DNA of 64,000 nucleotides from Lindgomyces ingoldianus (GCF_010093535.1 NW_022985192.1:603369-667368); one strand, 5' to 3'; counted from the stretch's first letter, positions 21,968 to 33,605 are shown. The notes: a model not told the origin generated them from the sequence alone. Numbers and translations are program-made.

Positions 21968-24900
21968 ATGGCTCCAGTTTCCTCCGCTGCCGATGCTTCC
22001 TCTACCCCCCTGGCCGATTATTTTTTCATATCGGGAATTGAGTCCTCCCAAGTCTTTGACGAGCGGGCTCAGCAAAATGGCCTCTCTTCCCCCCTCTCAT
22101 CCCCCCCCATCGAGGTCGACCAGACCATTGAGGAGGATCGCGCCCTGGAAACCGATACCATACGGCCGACTTCCGCTGAGGGTTTGCCCAATGGTGAGGG
22201 TACAAAGCGAAAGTCAGCACGGCTAAGCTTTGATCAGCGCCAGTCAATTGTCAGCACCGTTGCTGGCTCCGATTCCAAGCAGTCTGCCAGCAATAGAAGC
22301 AGCATCACTATCAAGGGCATTCAGGTTGGGGGCTCTGGGCTTAGTGATGCCGACTTCGAGCAGGCTCTACGAAGATTTGCGTCCGAGCGCGATAGCTTTT
22401 TGGAAGATATCCAGTTCACTGCTGGCGTTGCCCAGCAAAATCGCCCAGCACGACCGCGCCCGAAACCCCAGCGCATCCAGCATGAAGATGTTGGAAATCT
22501 CAGGTCTGGCGTGGGAAGTATTCGGCGACGTCTGTCTACCATGAGCAGCCTGAAACGGCAGCCGTCAATGGCACGTCAAGGTACGTGTGCACTATCCATG
22601 AATGTGTTAGTTGATTTTAGACGCGTTCCGGGTTCTAGAAGCTTTGCTTTCTTTTCTCGTCCCAATTTTACTGACAAGGATCTAGCGTCTGTTCGAACAT
22701 CAAAGAGACTCTCTGGCTACAATTCTGTTATCCCAGCGCCCCAGCCCTTTAACCAAGAGCCGAACATGCATCCCCTCTTGCGCCGATATGAACCAGTGCT
22801 CTTGGATCGATACCCCCCAAAGAACATGGTCGAAGAGCTGAAGCGGCGAAACCCGTTCCCCGATTACGTCCCTATGTTTGCTTTTCCAAACGATGTCAAT
22901 GTAGTTTCATCTGATGAGCGACCAAAAACAACTTGGCATGGGTTCGCTATGACTAACTCGGATAATTCAAAGCTTTACGGGATCTGCATGATCGTGTGGC
23001 TTCCGCTTAACCCTACAGCAGCCGAAGGGCTCGAACGCCAATGCGAGGAATGGCGGAGGACCCATATGAATCCAGAAGAGAGAGAATTGGCGAGTAGTCT
23101 AGGAGAACGCCTCGCATTGGAGAGAGCAAAATTATCGCGGCTCTTGGCGAAGCTCCCTACCATCGCTTCTGAATCCGCAGAGCGAGAAAACCTAGAAGAG
23201 GAGATTAGCGCTGTAGAAGAAAAGATTGGTCTCATGACAGATCTCCTCCGACCGGTCAGACACGGAGCAGCGTCGAAAATTGAGGGACTTACGGATGGAG
23301 AAACTGGTCTTTGGATTCCCCGCGCTTATGGAGTAATGGGCCGTGACGCAAGCCTCACGAGCTTCTGGAAGGAGTGGTTGAAAGCTGTTGTCGTTCCCAT
23401 GACCAACGGTGCCATCCTGCGAGTACCACCCAGTTCACCACGGATCGGGATGTGGCAGCCGCTCGAACGTTATGTGATCAACCTTTGTGCCGAAGCACTG
23501 AGTCCTATTACATCAATAACCCAGGTGGAGATCGCCGTTCGAGAGCTACGGCTATATGCGCGAAAGGAAGCTGTTAATGAGCTTCCTGGCTCTCGGAATA
23601 TCGACTTATATGCCCTTTTCAGATGCCTTTCTATTCCCAATATTGTTACCCTCTTCGAGTTTGTCCTACAGGAGTCTAGGATCATCCTGCTATCTTCGCA
23701 TACGGCGATGCTCCATCTCGCCAGTGTAGCGTTAGTAAATCTGCTCTATCCATTCAAATGGGCAGGCGTCTTCATCCCCATACTACCCGCCCGCTTAATC
23801 CAGACGCTTGAAGCGCCATGTCCATATATTGTTGGAATCGAACGGAGATACGAGCCAGTAGACTATCCGGAGGATGACTTCGTCCTTGTCGATTTGGATA
23901 ATGATGCCGTTGGGACGAATGGAAATGCGCCCGTGCCGCTCCCCCGCCAGCAACGGCGAAAGCTTACATCTTTATTGCAGCACTCTGCACCACATCACAT
24001 GCGATATGGAGTCCCAGCAGGTCCACCTGCGTACGCAATAGAGTCGTATCCCCACGATTCATTCTGTTCTGAAAATCCTGGGGTCTTCACACATCGATCT
24101 CATCCCTCCACTCTTGCTACGTACGCTGGACTGAATTCAACTTCCTTCGGTACTGTTGTTGGACCGCCTAGCTCTCGTCCTATAATCTACAATGCATTCT
24201 TGCATTCGAGTGCTCAGAGCCGCGGAAACGACAGGCCGTCAACAGCGTCTACCATGAAAACCGGCAATTACTCCCCACCATCTCCAAAGGTTTCTCCTAT
24301 TTCTCAAGTCTTTCCTCCTCTACCCAGCACGCCTATTTCTCGAAGCGACTCCGCTTTTGCTCTCCAAGCCAATCTCCGTGAGAAGCGGTCTGGACATTTC
24401 GAGACGTCGTCTCGTCGGAGCTCTTCTGTAAGTAATCCTACCAACATCACACTCCGTATCAGGGGCTTATCATTAACCTTCGGCAGTTTGGTTTTGAGAG
24501 GGTCCCTACAATGAGACGACCTAGCCAGCCTTTCCTCGGTCATACAGCGAACGCCTCGATGTCTTCCTTGAGCCACGAGTTCCGTGCACCATCTTCGTAC
24601 GCTCCTTCAGTATATGCCCAATCTACCTTGGCAGCATCCACGATCATGCCCGGCATGGCTATGCAACCAGTTCGCAACACTGAAACGGTTCGGTGGCAAG
24701 AGGGTCACTGCTTGCAATGGAGGTCGTTCGAAGAGAAAGCGTCTTGCTCTGTATGCGAGGATAAATCGGATGAAGGAATTTATCGATGCACAGGTGTGTA
24801 ACGCTACAGCACATGGATGACATCTGGTCTAACCTCACACAGGCTGCACCACTTATGCGCATGGCCGTTGCGTAGGTAGCATATGCATCGTATGCCCTAC

Positions 24901-25567
24901 TGCTTTCCGCCCTGACCAGGTTCGAGCTTCGTTCGTGCGATGTTTTGCCAGCCTCTTGTACACCTACCGAAGGTATTTACTTCCTGCGTCTGGCGACCGG
25001 AAGAAATCGGGCATGGTCTATCGTTTCAAGATGGATGAATTTATGAAGAGTATGCCACATGACAATGCAGAATACATTGGCATGCTGCAGCAGACACAAG
25101 GTTTGTCTACTAACGGATGCTCATATTACCTGCGCTAATTCTTCTACTAGGTTTCAACGAATTCATTCACGAGCGTGAGACTACTCGATCCGATGATCCA
25201 TCCATCAAACTCTTCGACGAAGTCATTCTGGCCAAGCGCAATCGAGGGAAAGCATCTTTCTTCCATAAGTCGAAGGTGGACTTCTTGTCTGATACAACTG
25301 ATCATCTCTGGCGTACCGCCGCGGCGACTCCGCCAAGTGCTCGATTCCCTGGTGACTATAGGTCGATCATCAGCAGGAGTACGTGTTGCAGTCTTCGTCT
25401 TAACAATCTTATGCTAATTGTTTCTAATAGTCCCAGCCAAATTGGATCCGACTCTGATGAAAGAGCCTCGGGTCATTCAGGGCGTCCCACGAATTCCACA
25501 AGCGAAAGCACGCCGCAAGCCTATTCCCTCGATGCTTGGGCAAAACCCCAAAACGCCACCTTCATGA
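21968..25567 (+). CDS. DENN-domain protein with C-terminal C1-type zinc finger
   Basis: Six exons (21968..22580, 22686..24427, 24487..24793, 24843..25100, 25151..25378, 25431..25567) give 1094 residues. The start MAPVSSAADASSTPLADYFF leads into the uDENN signature DYFFISGIESSQVF. uDENN continues around HPLLRRYEPVLLDRYPP. The central DENN core contains SRNIDLYALFRCLSIPN and LLSSHTAMLHLASVALVNLL, and dDENN follows from IVGIERRYEP. After a Ser/Pro-rich linker comes a Cys/His module, HCLQWRSFEEKASC..CTGCTTYAHGRC, like a C1 (diacylglycerol-type) finger. DENN proteins are exchange factors for Rab GTPases in membrane traffic. The 105-nt first intron has no stop and is a multiple of three, so its retention would add 35 residues. 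The partner Rab cannot be told. Confidence 0.9.
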
Positions 25568-26571
25568 TATCCTCCGCATACACATATTACGATCAAATGT
25601 CTTAACCACGCCTCTACACCACTCTTTTTCCTGCATGTATTCTATTAGCGACGGAGCCAAGGGAGTAAAATAGGTTGGGTAGGTTCGGTCAGTCCTTGGA
25701 CACAAACTTGGATCTACAATAGGAGACTGGGGTGGTCTGGACTATTTTTGAATATCCCCCGGTTCGGTTTGCATACTACAATGAGACAGACGAAAGGGGA
25801 TCTGGCTTTGGTTTTCGGTGCACTCATTTTTGGGTTTACTTTGCATTTTGGCAAGGCCCACGGCGGCTGCGACAGGCACTGGTCTGCTTTGTATAATACT
25901 CCTCGATTTGGATGACGACGCTGAATTCGATTGTGAGGTTGTGGATTTGAGGAGATGGAATCTCTCAGATCTGCGGACTTGCATCTGGCGGTTACTTGGA
26001 TAGACAACGATTCATCCGTTGCTGGCTGGTGCGAATAGGTGAAGATCGAACGATAAAAATAGTATTATCCGTTCATATCGGACTTTTCCTACATCTTTGA
26101 TCAAGATCACGCAATGGATATGCTAAGTGATCAAGGTGCAGTCTCAAGATATTGAAAAATCACGTGTCTGTTTCAAGCCCACAGACCCAAGCGCGTTCCT
26201 GGCTCACGGCATTAATTAGCGCGTTTTGAGAGAGCAAAAATAGCTTGAGGTTCCGGAACTTGGCGTTGGCGTTGGCGTTGGCGTTGGCGTTGGCGTTGGG
26301 GCGGCTGCAGGAACGGACCAAGGAAAAGCCCCTTTGCGGACTTCGCAGACAAGCTTCACTCATTCATTCACCCACGAACTCGAGTAGTTTCCTTCATTCA
26401 CTCTTTATACGTCATTATTTACTTTACGTACTGTCGCTCTTTGGCCCTAGGCAACCTTTTTCTTCCCACCCATCGTACCGCCGAGTCGACATATACGCGA
26501 CTCATACTCGACCGTTTCCTTAATCCGTGATACGAAACAACAGAAACATATCAATCAGAACATCTGTCAAT
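25568..26571. other. 1.0 kb intergenic with hexamer array
   Basis: Contains the 3' end of the DENN gene and the promoter of the GPI-anchored protein gene. Apart from the TGGCGT array no feature is supported. Confidence 0.45.
26261..26296 (+). repeat. TGGCGT hexamer array, six copies
   Basis: Six perfect tandem TGGCGT units about 275 bp upstream of the GPI-anchored protein start. Frames through it read as Asn-Ala or Leu-Ala repeats but are not part of a credible gene. Confidence 0.9.
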
Positions 26572-27340
26572 ATGTTCGGAAAAGCGAATTTTTTGCTGGC
26601 GTTTGTGGCAGTAGCGAAGTTGGTGGTTGCAACGCCGCCAGCTTGTCTGTTGGGTGCTATCAAGTACGTCCATGGCATACCTGTCGCTTGGATCTCATAG
26701 TTTGACTTCGGGCGTTGGCCTGGGGGTACTTGCGGCTAGGGTTGGGTTTCGGGAATAGAAGCTGATGATGCTATAGCACCTACTCGACCCCTTCTGACAT
26801 CTCAGCTGTGTGCAAAAGCAAGGACATCACCGGCACGATTGCGAAGTTCTGTGGAAATGACACCAAGGATGCATTGAGCGCGTTTGCTGATGTCTGCAAT
26901 AAGGCTGGCGTGAAAGTTTGTACGTCGACCACTCCCACCGTCTCTCTTCGCCCCCCTGCCTTGCCTTCTCCCTCTCCCCAACGCCCTTCGCCCATCTCTC
27001 ACTCTAACACCAAAGCTAATGGCGTGACCCACTTACAGCAACCGATATCCCCACGACCGCAACCGGCTCCGTCAAGCCCTCGGGCACCGGCAACGCCTCC
27101 TCCATCATCGTGTACACCACCACGTCCTTCGACTCATCCTGCTCCTGTACCAAGACCGCCGCCATCACCTCCCAAGTCGCTGTTGGCCCTACCATTGGTC
27201 TCGCCACCACCACGGGCTCTGGTTCGCCGTCTGGCACTGGAACGGCTGGTGCGCCGCAGGGTACGGGTGCGGCCGGTAAGACGAGGATCAGTGCTGCCGC
27301 GCTGTTGGCAGGGTTGGGCGTTATGGCTGCCGCTTTGTAG
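26572..27340 (+). CDS. GPI-anchored cysteine-containing cell-surface protein
   Basis: Three exons (26572..26663, 26777..26919, 27039..27340), introns of 113 and 119 nt, 178 residues. The signal peptide is MFGKANFLLAFVAVAKLVVA with cleavage before TPPAC. The small mature domain (about residues 21-80) has cysteines in ACLLG, VCKSK, KFCGN and DVCNK, a spacing like fungal extracellular cysteine-rich domains but with too few cysteines for a classical CFEM. A Ser/Thr/Gly-rich stalk follows, then a hydrophobic tail (ISAAALLAGLGVMAAAL) after GKTR, as expected for a GPI signal. It probably sits in the plasma membrane or wall. No enzymatic role is visible. Confidence 0.82.
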
Positions 27341-27860
27341 GCGGGAAAATAACGTTATCGTGAGGCGGGCTTGCAAGGGGGACTGGGTACCTGAAATGGT
27401 AGATAGAGCGAGGCGACCATTTTGGGGAAGATGTGGGGAGATGTTAGTGGATGGTGATGATTGTACAAAGTGGATTTTTTCCCATCTCCATCGATTCAAG
27501 ACATTCTACACGGGGTCAATTACAACAAAGAGATACTGGATTTTAATTGGTCTGATCCTTCTTGGATTCCCCTGGATACTTCGCCGAGCGATCATTCGGG
27601 CGTGGGGCGATTTAGGATGTGAAATATAATGGGTATGGTGTCAAAATTGAACATAACTTTCTCCTTTATCAGACATGTGGACAAAATCAACTAATTCGCT
27701 GACACATTCACGTTACAACGTCAAAGGAATCCAAGAGTTTGGGTGAGACGGCGAGGTAATGCATGCCAACAAAAGCTCAATCTATCAACGCCGCGTAATG
27801 CATTCCCACCCAATACCCAACCCTCCAGCGATCCAAAACGCCATATCGGGGCCTCTCTAG
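27341..27860. other. convergent intergenic gap
   Basis: About 520 bp between two converging genes. It holds the 3' ends. No additional feature seen. Confidence 0.5.
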
Positions 27861-29559
27861 TTAACGCTTTGCCCTTGAAATTTGTAACCTGACCAACCTA
27901 TCCATGTTTTGAACCCACTTCTCTGCAAACCCGCGATCCGTGAATCTGCTCGCGGACTGCCTCGCTCTATGCCGCATAGCCAAAGTCTCATCTGGCGATA
28001 AAGAAAGTGCTTTACAGAAACCCTCTTCATATTGTTCTACCGTTGAGGCATGGAATCCGGTCGGCTTTCCGTCGATCTCAACGACGATATCTAATTTGGG
28101 GCCTCCAGAATCATTAACTACGCTGATGAGTCCCGCGGCCTGGTACTCCACCACTCCGATTCCGAAGTGTTCGTTCCACATGCCGTTGACTCCTATGCTG
28201 GCTTTGCGCATCCAGTCTAGCATCTGTGGCCAAGTGGCATCACAGACGAATTCTACATTATCTTCAACTTTAAGCTCGTGGGCGAGGAGGCGGAGGTTGT
28301 CGACGCGAGTTGCGTCATCGGAGTCGCGGACTGAGCCGATGAGAACCAGTTTTGGCGTCTCTTTGGGATACGTGGGGAATTTGGGGTTGGAGCTAAGGAG
28401 CGATGCGAATGCTTCCAAAATTAATTGGTGGTTCTTCTCTGGGCGGAATTGTGCAATGTATATGAGGTATGGTCCACGCTTCTTCTCGCTCGCTTCTGAG
28501 ACTGCTACGGCTTCCTCGAGTTCTTCGACTGCGACGGGTGGGAAGACGATGTCGATGTCGTGATCGGTGGTCTTATTTCGCCGGTTTCGATATGGCCCCC
28601 AGAGCGACTTGATATGCGATTGCGTCCAGGAGGAGTTGGTCATGACTACGTCAATTGTGCTGCCAACCATGGAATACAGACTGGCGAACAAATGCCAGTA
28701 CTGTTTCTTGACAAGGCCTCTGTATCCCTCTCCGGCGCCCGCATTGATCCCTTGTCCTCCTGCATTCAACGAATCGAGCATATCTGTGGAAATAGTGGGG
28801 TAGTGTACGTAGGCGGCTGTGGGGACGGCGGGGAAAAACCAAGACGACAGCGCAAGCGAGAAGGCGTAGCCCATTGTGTCAATAAAGATGTCCGGGACGA
28901 GGAGCGAGAAAGCGTCGTAGGCCAGCCTCATGGAGCCGAGCGATTGGCCCAGGAGCGTGAAGCGCGGCCATGTGGTGCTGAGAACGTAATGGCGGGTGGT
29001 GAGATAGAGGAAGTGGACGGTTGGCGGGTGGAGATGGATGTTGAAGCGGTCTTTCACGCGCTTGAGGATTGCGGTCTTGTCGACATCACGGTCGCCCGTG
29101 TAGACGACGCACACCGCTTCGGGCCAGCGTTTCTGGGTTGCTCGGATTGCGGCCCAGAGGACACGTTCGCCGCCGCCTCCAGCATTGCTACGGGGGATTG
29201 TAAGCGACGCGTGTGCGCTACCTGTCGAGAAGTTCCAGCGCCTACCAGAATGGGTGGAAGAAGCCGGCAATGCCGTTCCAATCGTGGTCAGCCTTGCCTC
29301 CATTAACAGAGCTGCCAACCATTGCACCTTCAATCTCCTCCCAATCCTCGTCGTCCTTCGCCTTGCCGGTCTTCTTCTCAGCCTCATAGCTCTTCTGCTC
29401 GGTAGCAACTCTGGCTAGCAGTAGCTCGCGGTGGGTGCGCGACGATCGGCGCAGGTGGCATCCCACGAGATCTCCCAAGAATCGTAGTGTCCGAGGGAGG
29501 AACAGAAATGAGAGCAGGCCGGGGACAAGGAGGGAGAGAAGGAGTAGGAAGGTGCCCAT
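27861..29559 (-). CDS. ALG11: GDP-Man:Man3GlcNAc2-PP-dolichol alpha-1,2-mannosyltransferase
   Basis: Two exons, 29559..29246 and 29187..27861, with a 58-nt intron, give 546 residues. The N-terminal membrane anchor reads MGTFLLLLSLLVPGLLSFLF. Joining restores the family signature HPFCNAGGGGERVLW exactly across the splice. Further GT4 features are PTAAYVHYPTISTDML, TNSSWTQSHI, IAQFRPEKNHQL and the nucleotide-sugar segment NEHFGIGVVEYQAAGL with its E-x7-E pattern. ALG11 adds the fourth and fifth mannose of the lipid-linked oligosaccharide on the cytosolic face of the ER. An acidic Lys/Glu-rich insert (about residues 60-80) precedes the signature. It is head to head with COX18. Confidence 0.95.
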
Positions 29560-29783
29560 GCTGGAAGAAGCGCCAAGGTACTACGAAATTGGAGGCAGGT
29601 ACAAGCGGAGAGGCATGAGAGACGTTCGAAGCTGTGCTGCCAAAGCTCCGACGTGTCACCGCGGGATAGTGGGTGGGTGGCCGGTTGTTTTTGCAATCTC
29701 CGCCGCCTTCGGCCCGACGATATCGGCCCGTGGGATGCATTGATGGTCCAAGCTGCGGCGGCTTGCGCTCCCGTCGGTGATCC
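29560..29783. promoter_or_regulatory. bidirectional promoter region of ALG11 and COX18
   Basis: The two start codons face away from each other across about 224 bp (or about 272 bp to the second COX18 Met), so the genes must share this region for initiation. No specific factor site is claimed. Confidence 0.5.
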
Positions 29784-30848
29784 ATGCTTGTCAAACGGGC
29801 AGCGAAGTTAAGGATTTCAACACCCTCCATCATGTTCACACTGCGGCTGCTGCGGCGGCCAGCACGGCAATTTCTCTCTCGGCCACTCAGTACTTCGCCT
29901 GCATCTATTGTCCTTCCGAGAGCACGTGCCTTCCATGCCTCCACGTCGCGAAAGTCCGAATCTGATACCCTCCTCTACCTACCCCACGAAATGCTCCAGG
30001 CTCTCCACCTTGGTCTTCCGTGGTATGCTGTGCTCCCTGTGGCTGCCTTCATTGTGCGTGCGCTGCTCGTCACCACTATGGGCTCTCGGGCACGAGCCAT
30101 CCAAGGTCGCTATCTCGGCCTCCAGCCTGTTCGGCATGCCATTGCCTTGCAAACCCAGGCTGAGATCATGAACAAGGGCGGGTTCAGGAGTCCCAAAGAT
30201 GCAAGAATCGCTGTAGTAAGAGCGGTCAAGCGGGAGTCGGGAGAGCTCGACATCCGTTGGAACTGCAGACTCCGCGGTCAGCTAGGGTGGAGCTTAGCCC
30301 AGTTTCCCATATTCATATTCATGCAAGAGACAATCCGCAAAATGACCGGTATGCCGGAAGGTCTTTTCGGCTTGGCTAAAAGAACGGTGCAATTCGAAGG
30401 AGATTCAAGCACACTTGTTGGGGGAGCGACTGAAGCCGCACCCGTCCATCTGCAGTCAAGTGAGTGGTTCGAGCCTTCACTTACGACCGAAGGCATCCTC
30501 TGGTTTCCCGACCTGATAGCCCCCGATCCTACTGGTGCGCTCCCATACATCGTTTCTGCCCTCATGTTTGCGACTGTCTACAGGAGCAACAGTGCGCCTG
30601 ACAGTTATGGCAAGATCCCCCGAACCACCAGGGTTGTCCGGGCCCTTCTCATGGGTATTGCTCTCTTAATTGGGCCTCTGCTTCAAAATTTCCCCGCCGC
30701 TATGATGTACTATTGGGCCTGCAGTACCTCGTCAGCCCTTCTTTGGAATTATTGGCTAGACAGAAAATATCCGTCGGTGCAGGGGTATGGGAAGTGCAGG
30801 CGGCCATTGTTGATGATGCCGCCGCCTCCAAAAACACGCCGTATGTAG
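29784..30848 (+). CDS. COX18: mitochondrial Oxa1/YidC-family insertase, COX18-like
   Basis: One intronless frame of 354 residues. A second Met at 29832 starts MFTLRLLRRPARQFLSRPLS, a classic arginine-rich mitochondrial presequence, and may be the true start. The mature part has the YidC/Oxa1 arrangement: LPWYAVLPVAAFIVRALLVT, a basic charged loop, the GQLGWSLAQFPIFIFMQETI segment, a loop around LIAPDPTGALPYIVSALMFA, and the final pair near FPAAMMYYWACSTSSALLWN. Cox18 helps export the Cox2 C terminus through the inner membrane during cytochrome oxidase assembly. Oxa1 is the alternative, but the length and the lack of a long basic C-terminal tail favour Cox18. Confidence 0.82.
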   Translation: MLVKRAAKLRISTPSIMFTLRLLRRPARQFLSRPLSTSPASIVLPRARAFHASTSRKSESDTLLYLPHEMLQALHLGLPWYAVLPVAAFIVRALLVTTMGSRARAIQGRYLGLQPVRHAIALQTQAEIMNKGGFRSPKDARIAVVRAVKRESGELDIRWNCRLRGQLGWSLAQFPIFIFMQETIRKMTGMPEGLFGLAKRTVQFEGDSSTLVGGATEAAPVHLQSSEWFEPSLTTEGILWFPDLIAPDPTGALPYIVSALMFATVYRSNSAPDSYGKIPRTTRVVRALLMGIALLIGPLLQNFPAAMMYYWACSTSSALLWNYWLDRKYPSVQGYGKCRRPLLMMPPPPKTRRM

Positions 30849-31879
30849 AATTTCTATGCATGTATACTATAATCTCTTGAGATCCTAGAGACTTTTAATG
30901 TTCTTATTCATGCAACCCGTCCCGCTCGCGAATATTGGGAAGGAACGAGCCGCAGTGCTAGTTGTTTTGCAGGAACAACTCGTAGTGTTTGCCAAAACAA
31001 AGAACTATAAGTAACAAAGTTCTCTACTATCCGTTCTCTATCTATTATGTTCCTCTCTTGCGTAGTGTCGTCCTACCCAAATAAATTTTTGTTGTAAGAA
31101 AGGAAGGCAACCGTGAGATCAGGTTATTCAGGATATTGCCAAGGTTTTGTCGTATTTATATCCATATTTACTCCACGACTACCACGAGTGGCCCAGAAAA
31201 ATCCAATCACCGTTCTACTGTCAACTAAATTCGCTCAACACGCGGTAACCAGCGTAAACTAGATATCTCACTAACTCTAGAGCTGAGATCACACAGTTGA
31301 TATCAGAATTTCGTAACTATTAGACATATATATAGAAAAGGGTTTCTTATTTAAGTCTGGCTGTCCGCGCCAAAAGAGTCATAGAGTTGCATATTCAGTC
31401 ATGGCCGTCATCACTCAGAGGTGCTCGATGGATTTGCCACTGCGGGAAGTAAGAAACTCTTTCACCTTTCTCGAGCGGATTAGACGAGCGTCGTTTCGAT
31501 AGCAACGAATGGATGCCGCCCTCGCCCCAGCACAACTTTCCTCTCGCGTATCCACGTTGACAACTGCGCATCACGGCTAGACCTTAAGCCCACGTGCGAC
31601 GACAGAGGGCGAAGAGGAGTCTATACCAAAGAAGCAGGGGTGCGTACCGGTGTTCGGGTCACCGCTACGTTTGGTACTAGGCCCTGCAACAAAGGAGAGC
31701 GAAGATAGACCGAGCCCAAAAAAAGCAGAGATGCGTGCCAATGTCCGAAGCCTTCCAGTCGCTGCCAGGTTTAACATTACTCCAGGAAGCAGCGATACAG
31801 ACACATTTGCGCTATCGGTGAGCTTTCATACCCAAACCAGCAAACCCAATGCCCCCCTCCCCGGAAGCAGAGAACAAGT
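30849..31879. other. 1.0 kb intergenic, no intact gene
   Basis: AT-rich, with many stops in all frames to about 31.4 kb, then short opposing frames at 31577-31980. Two loosely similar segments (near 31625 and 31720, AAGAAGCAGGGGTGCG and AAAAAGCAGAGATGCG) suggest an old diverged duplication. Confidence 0.4.
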
Positions 31880-32480
31880 GTACTATGCCACAGTGCACTT
31901 GCACAAGAGCAGCCAACCCATGTCACCGTCGAAATCGGCTCAGGTGGCACGAGATACTTCATTTTCAAGCCATTCCTAGTCCATTACTCAGAATACTTCC
32001 GCAACACTTTGGCTAGACACCAGAAGGAAGCCTTTGGTGCGCCCGAATCAATGACGCCGGGATTGAGCCGTTCAATGTGTTTGTCGAATGACTGTAAACT
32101 CAGAGGGTTTCCCAAACCGAGAAAGAATGGCTGGAGGTGTCCTAGGGTTGACACGACGCTCCACCGCGATAGCTCTGGAGACATGTGTAAGATGAAGAAG
32201 TACGTTCTTGCGGATCGGCGTAAAGCACTGATGTTCCGAAAGGCCATCTATAATTCCATTGCCGGCGATAAGAATAGACTGACCAACGGTACCATACTTC
32301 GACGCAGTCATCTACGCCTTCAGCTACCTGCCTTCAGACCATCTACCCCTTAAGTGTTTGATCGAGAAGCATTGCTACTTGTGAAGGAAAGACTGAATAC
32401 CGACGACTCACTGCCCCACCAATTCCTAGCAGGCGTCATGTTGAAGTTGAGTGCGATGAGATGGGCTCTCAAGACATGGA
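31880..32480 (+). pseudogene. decayed BTB/POZ-domain gene
   Basis: A BTB domain can be read only by changing frame. One segment gives VTVEIGSGGTRYFIFKP then FLVHYSEYFRNTLARH, the canonical BTB start. The next frame gives RINDAGIEPFNVFVE followed by TGA and TAA where W-L-Y is expected. The first frame resumes with KKYVLADRRKALMFRKAIYN. A third gives PYFDAVIYAFSYLPSDH, then LPHQFLAGVMLKL back in the first. The order and spacing match fungal BTB proteins of about 200-250 residues, which often act as adaptors, so this is one gene broken by at least two indels and two stops rather than unrelated frames. Confidence 0.65.
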
Positions 32481-32949
32481 CAAACGAGATGATTCTCGAT
32501 TTCTCCGCTTATTATGGCCGAGAGAATGAGGAAAAGTCTAATAAGAGCACGGGGTTATGGTGTGTCGAACCGCTGCGGAATTACTGTACTTTATGTCCAA
32601 ACAGTCAGCAACATGGAAACACAACTTGCACAGTTGTAAAGGCTATTAACTTCTCATATAGCCTAATGATAAGTATGATCCCTCGATCTAGCTAGGCTTA
32701 TTTAGTTTTGAGCATACGCTTTCTCCTCATCACTCAACACAGTCCAAGCATCCATAGGCGATATTTCCAAAAGGGTGTCTCAGTGATATTGATGACTTGA
32801 AGTCGGAGTCCAACCAATCACCAACTACGCCAAAAACCGTGTGGCTCAGCACTGTGGCGTCAGTGTTGCATCCCCGAGCCCCGGAACCAGCAACACTTTC
32901 CTCTCCATGAAGCTTTAATTCTCCAGCGCCACGGTCCACACCTCTCAAT
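32481..32949. other. intergenic before the rhodanese gene
   Basis: No supported gene. The last 250 bp should hold the rhodanese promoter. Confidence 0.45.
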
Positions 32950-33348
32950 ATGGCTTCACCAACGGCTCAGCACCTAATAGATGTCCGCACGCCCGGCGAA
33001 TTCTCCACAGGACCCCTCTACAATGCCATCAACATCGAATACCAACTGATCGACCAACTCTCTAGCATTATCCCCACCGTTCAGAAGTCGGATGCCATCA
33101 CCCTATACTGTCGTTCTGGCAGGCGCTCGGCGATAGCGCTGCAAATGCTGAAGGATCTGGGCTATGAGAATGTGAGGGATATTGGGGGATTGGAGGAGGC
33201 AAGGGCTGTGCTGAAGAGGGAAGAGGCATTGCGGGAAATCGGGGTTAATGAGAAAGGAGGTGTGGTAAAGGAGGTTGATGCAGGGAAGAAGGAGGCGAGG
33301 GAGAAGTCGTTGGGGGCACTGCTAAACGGGCTGAGGGGGCTGGAGTGA
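32950..33348 (+). CDS. single-domain rhodanese-like protein
   Basis: An intronless frame of 132 residues. It starts MASPTAQHLIDVRTPGEFST, the CH2A-type rhodanese entry, and has the active-site loop LYCRSGRRSAIALQML with catalytic Cys54, then GYENVRDIGGLEEA. The six-residue loop after the cysteine fits sulfurtransferases rather than the longer loop of Cdc25 phosphatases. It likely transfers sulfane sulfur from thiosulfate or a persulfide to an acceptor. There is no targeting signal, so it is probably cytosolic. The C-terminal 40 residues are Lys/Glu-rich and beyond the usual domain. The compact GC-rich, intronless gene resembles bacterial single-domain rhodaneses, but transfer is speculation. 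Confidence 0.88.
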   Translation: MASPTAQHLIDVRTPGEFSTGPLYNAINIEYQLIDQLSSIIPTVQKSDAITLYCRSGRRSAIALQMLKDLGYENVRDIGGLEEARAVLKREEALREIGVNEKGGVVKEVDAGKKEAREKSLGALLNGLRGLE

Positions 33349-33605
33349 AGAACACTGTCACAGTGCAAACCCCTTGATCAGAGGGGAGGGGCCATCCAGG
33401 AAGTCTAAGGAAATACTCCATGTTCCCATATCTACAGGTAATGCTGGCAAATTTCCATATTTACATACAAGTCCAAAAGAGCGAGAATAAAGATGCTAAA
33501 CGAATGTGAGGTGTTGTTAGAGAAGAAGAGAATTGCGCCCCGCTCTCCCATGTAGCTTTTACACCAATCTGATTCTCTCTGATTCATCAATTTTTTTTTA
33601 CCCCT

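Noticed and set aside
26160..26523. Asn-Ala and Leu-Ala repeat frames on both strands
   Set aside because: They are translations of the TGGCGT hexamer array with no protein-like flanks.
28560..29306. 248-residue plus-strand frame
   Set aside because: Exact antisense of ALG11 coding sequence.
32950..33348. Cdc25-type phosphatase for the CxxxxxR loop protein
   Set aside because: The loop C-R-S-G-R-R-S and the DVRTPGEF entry are those of a sulfurtransferase, and the protein lacks the longer Cdc25 loop.
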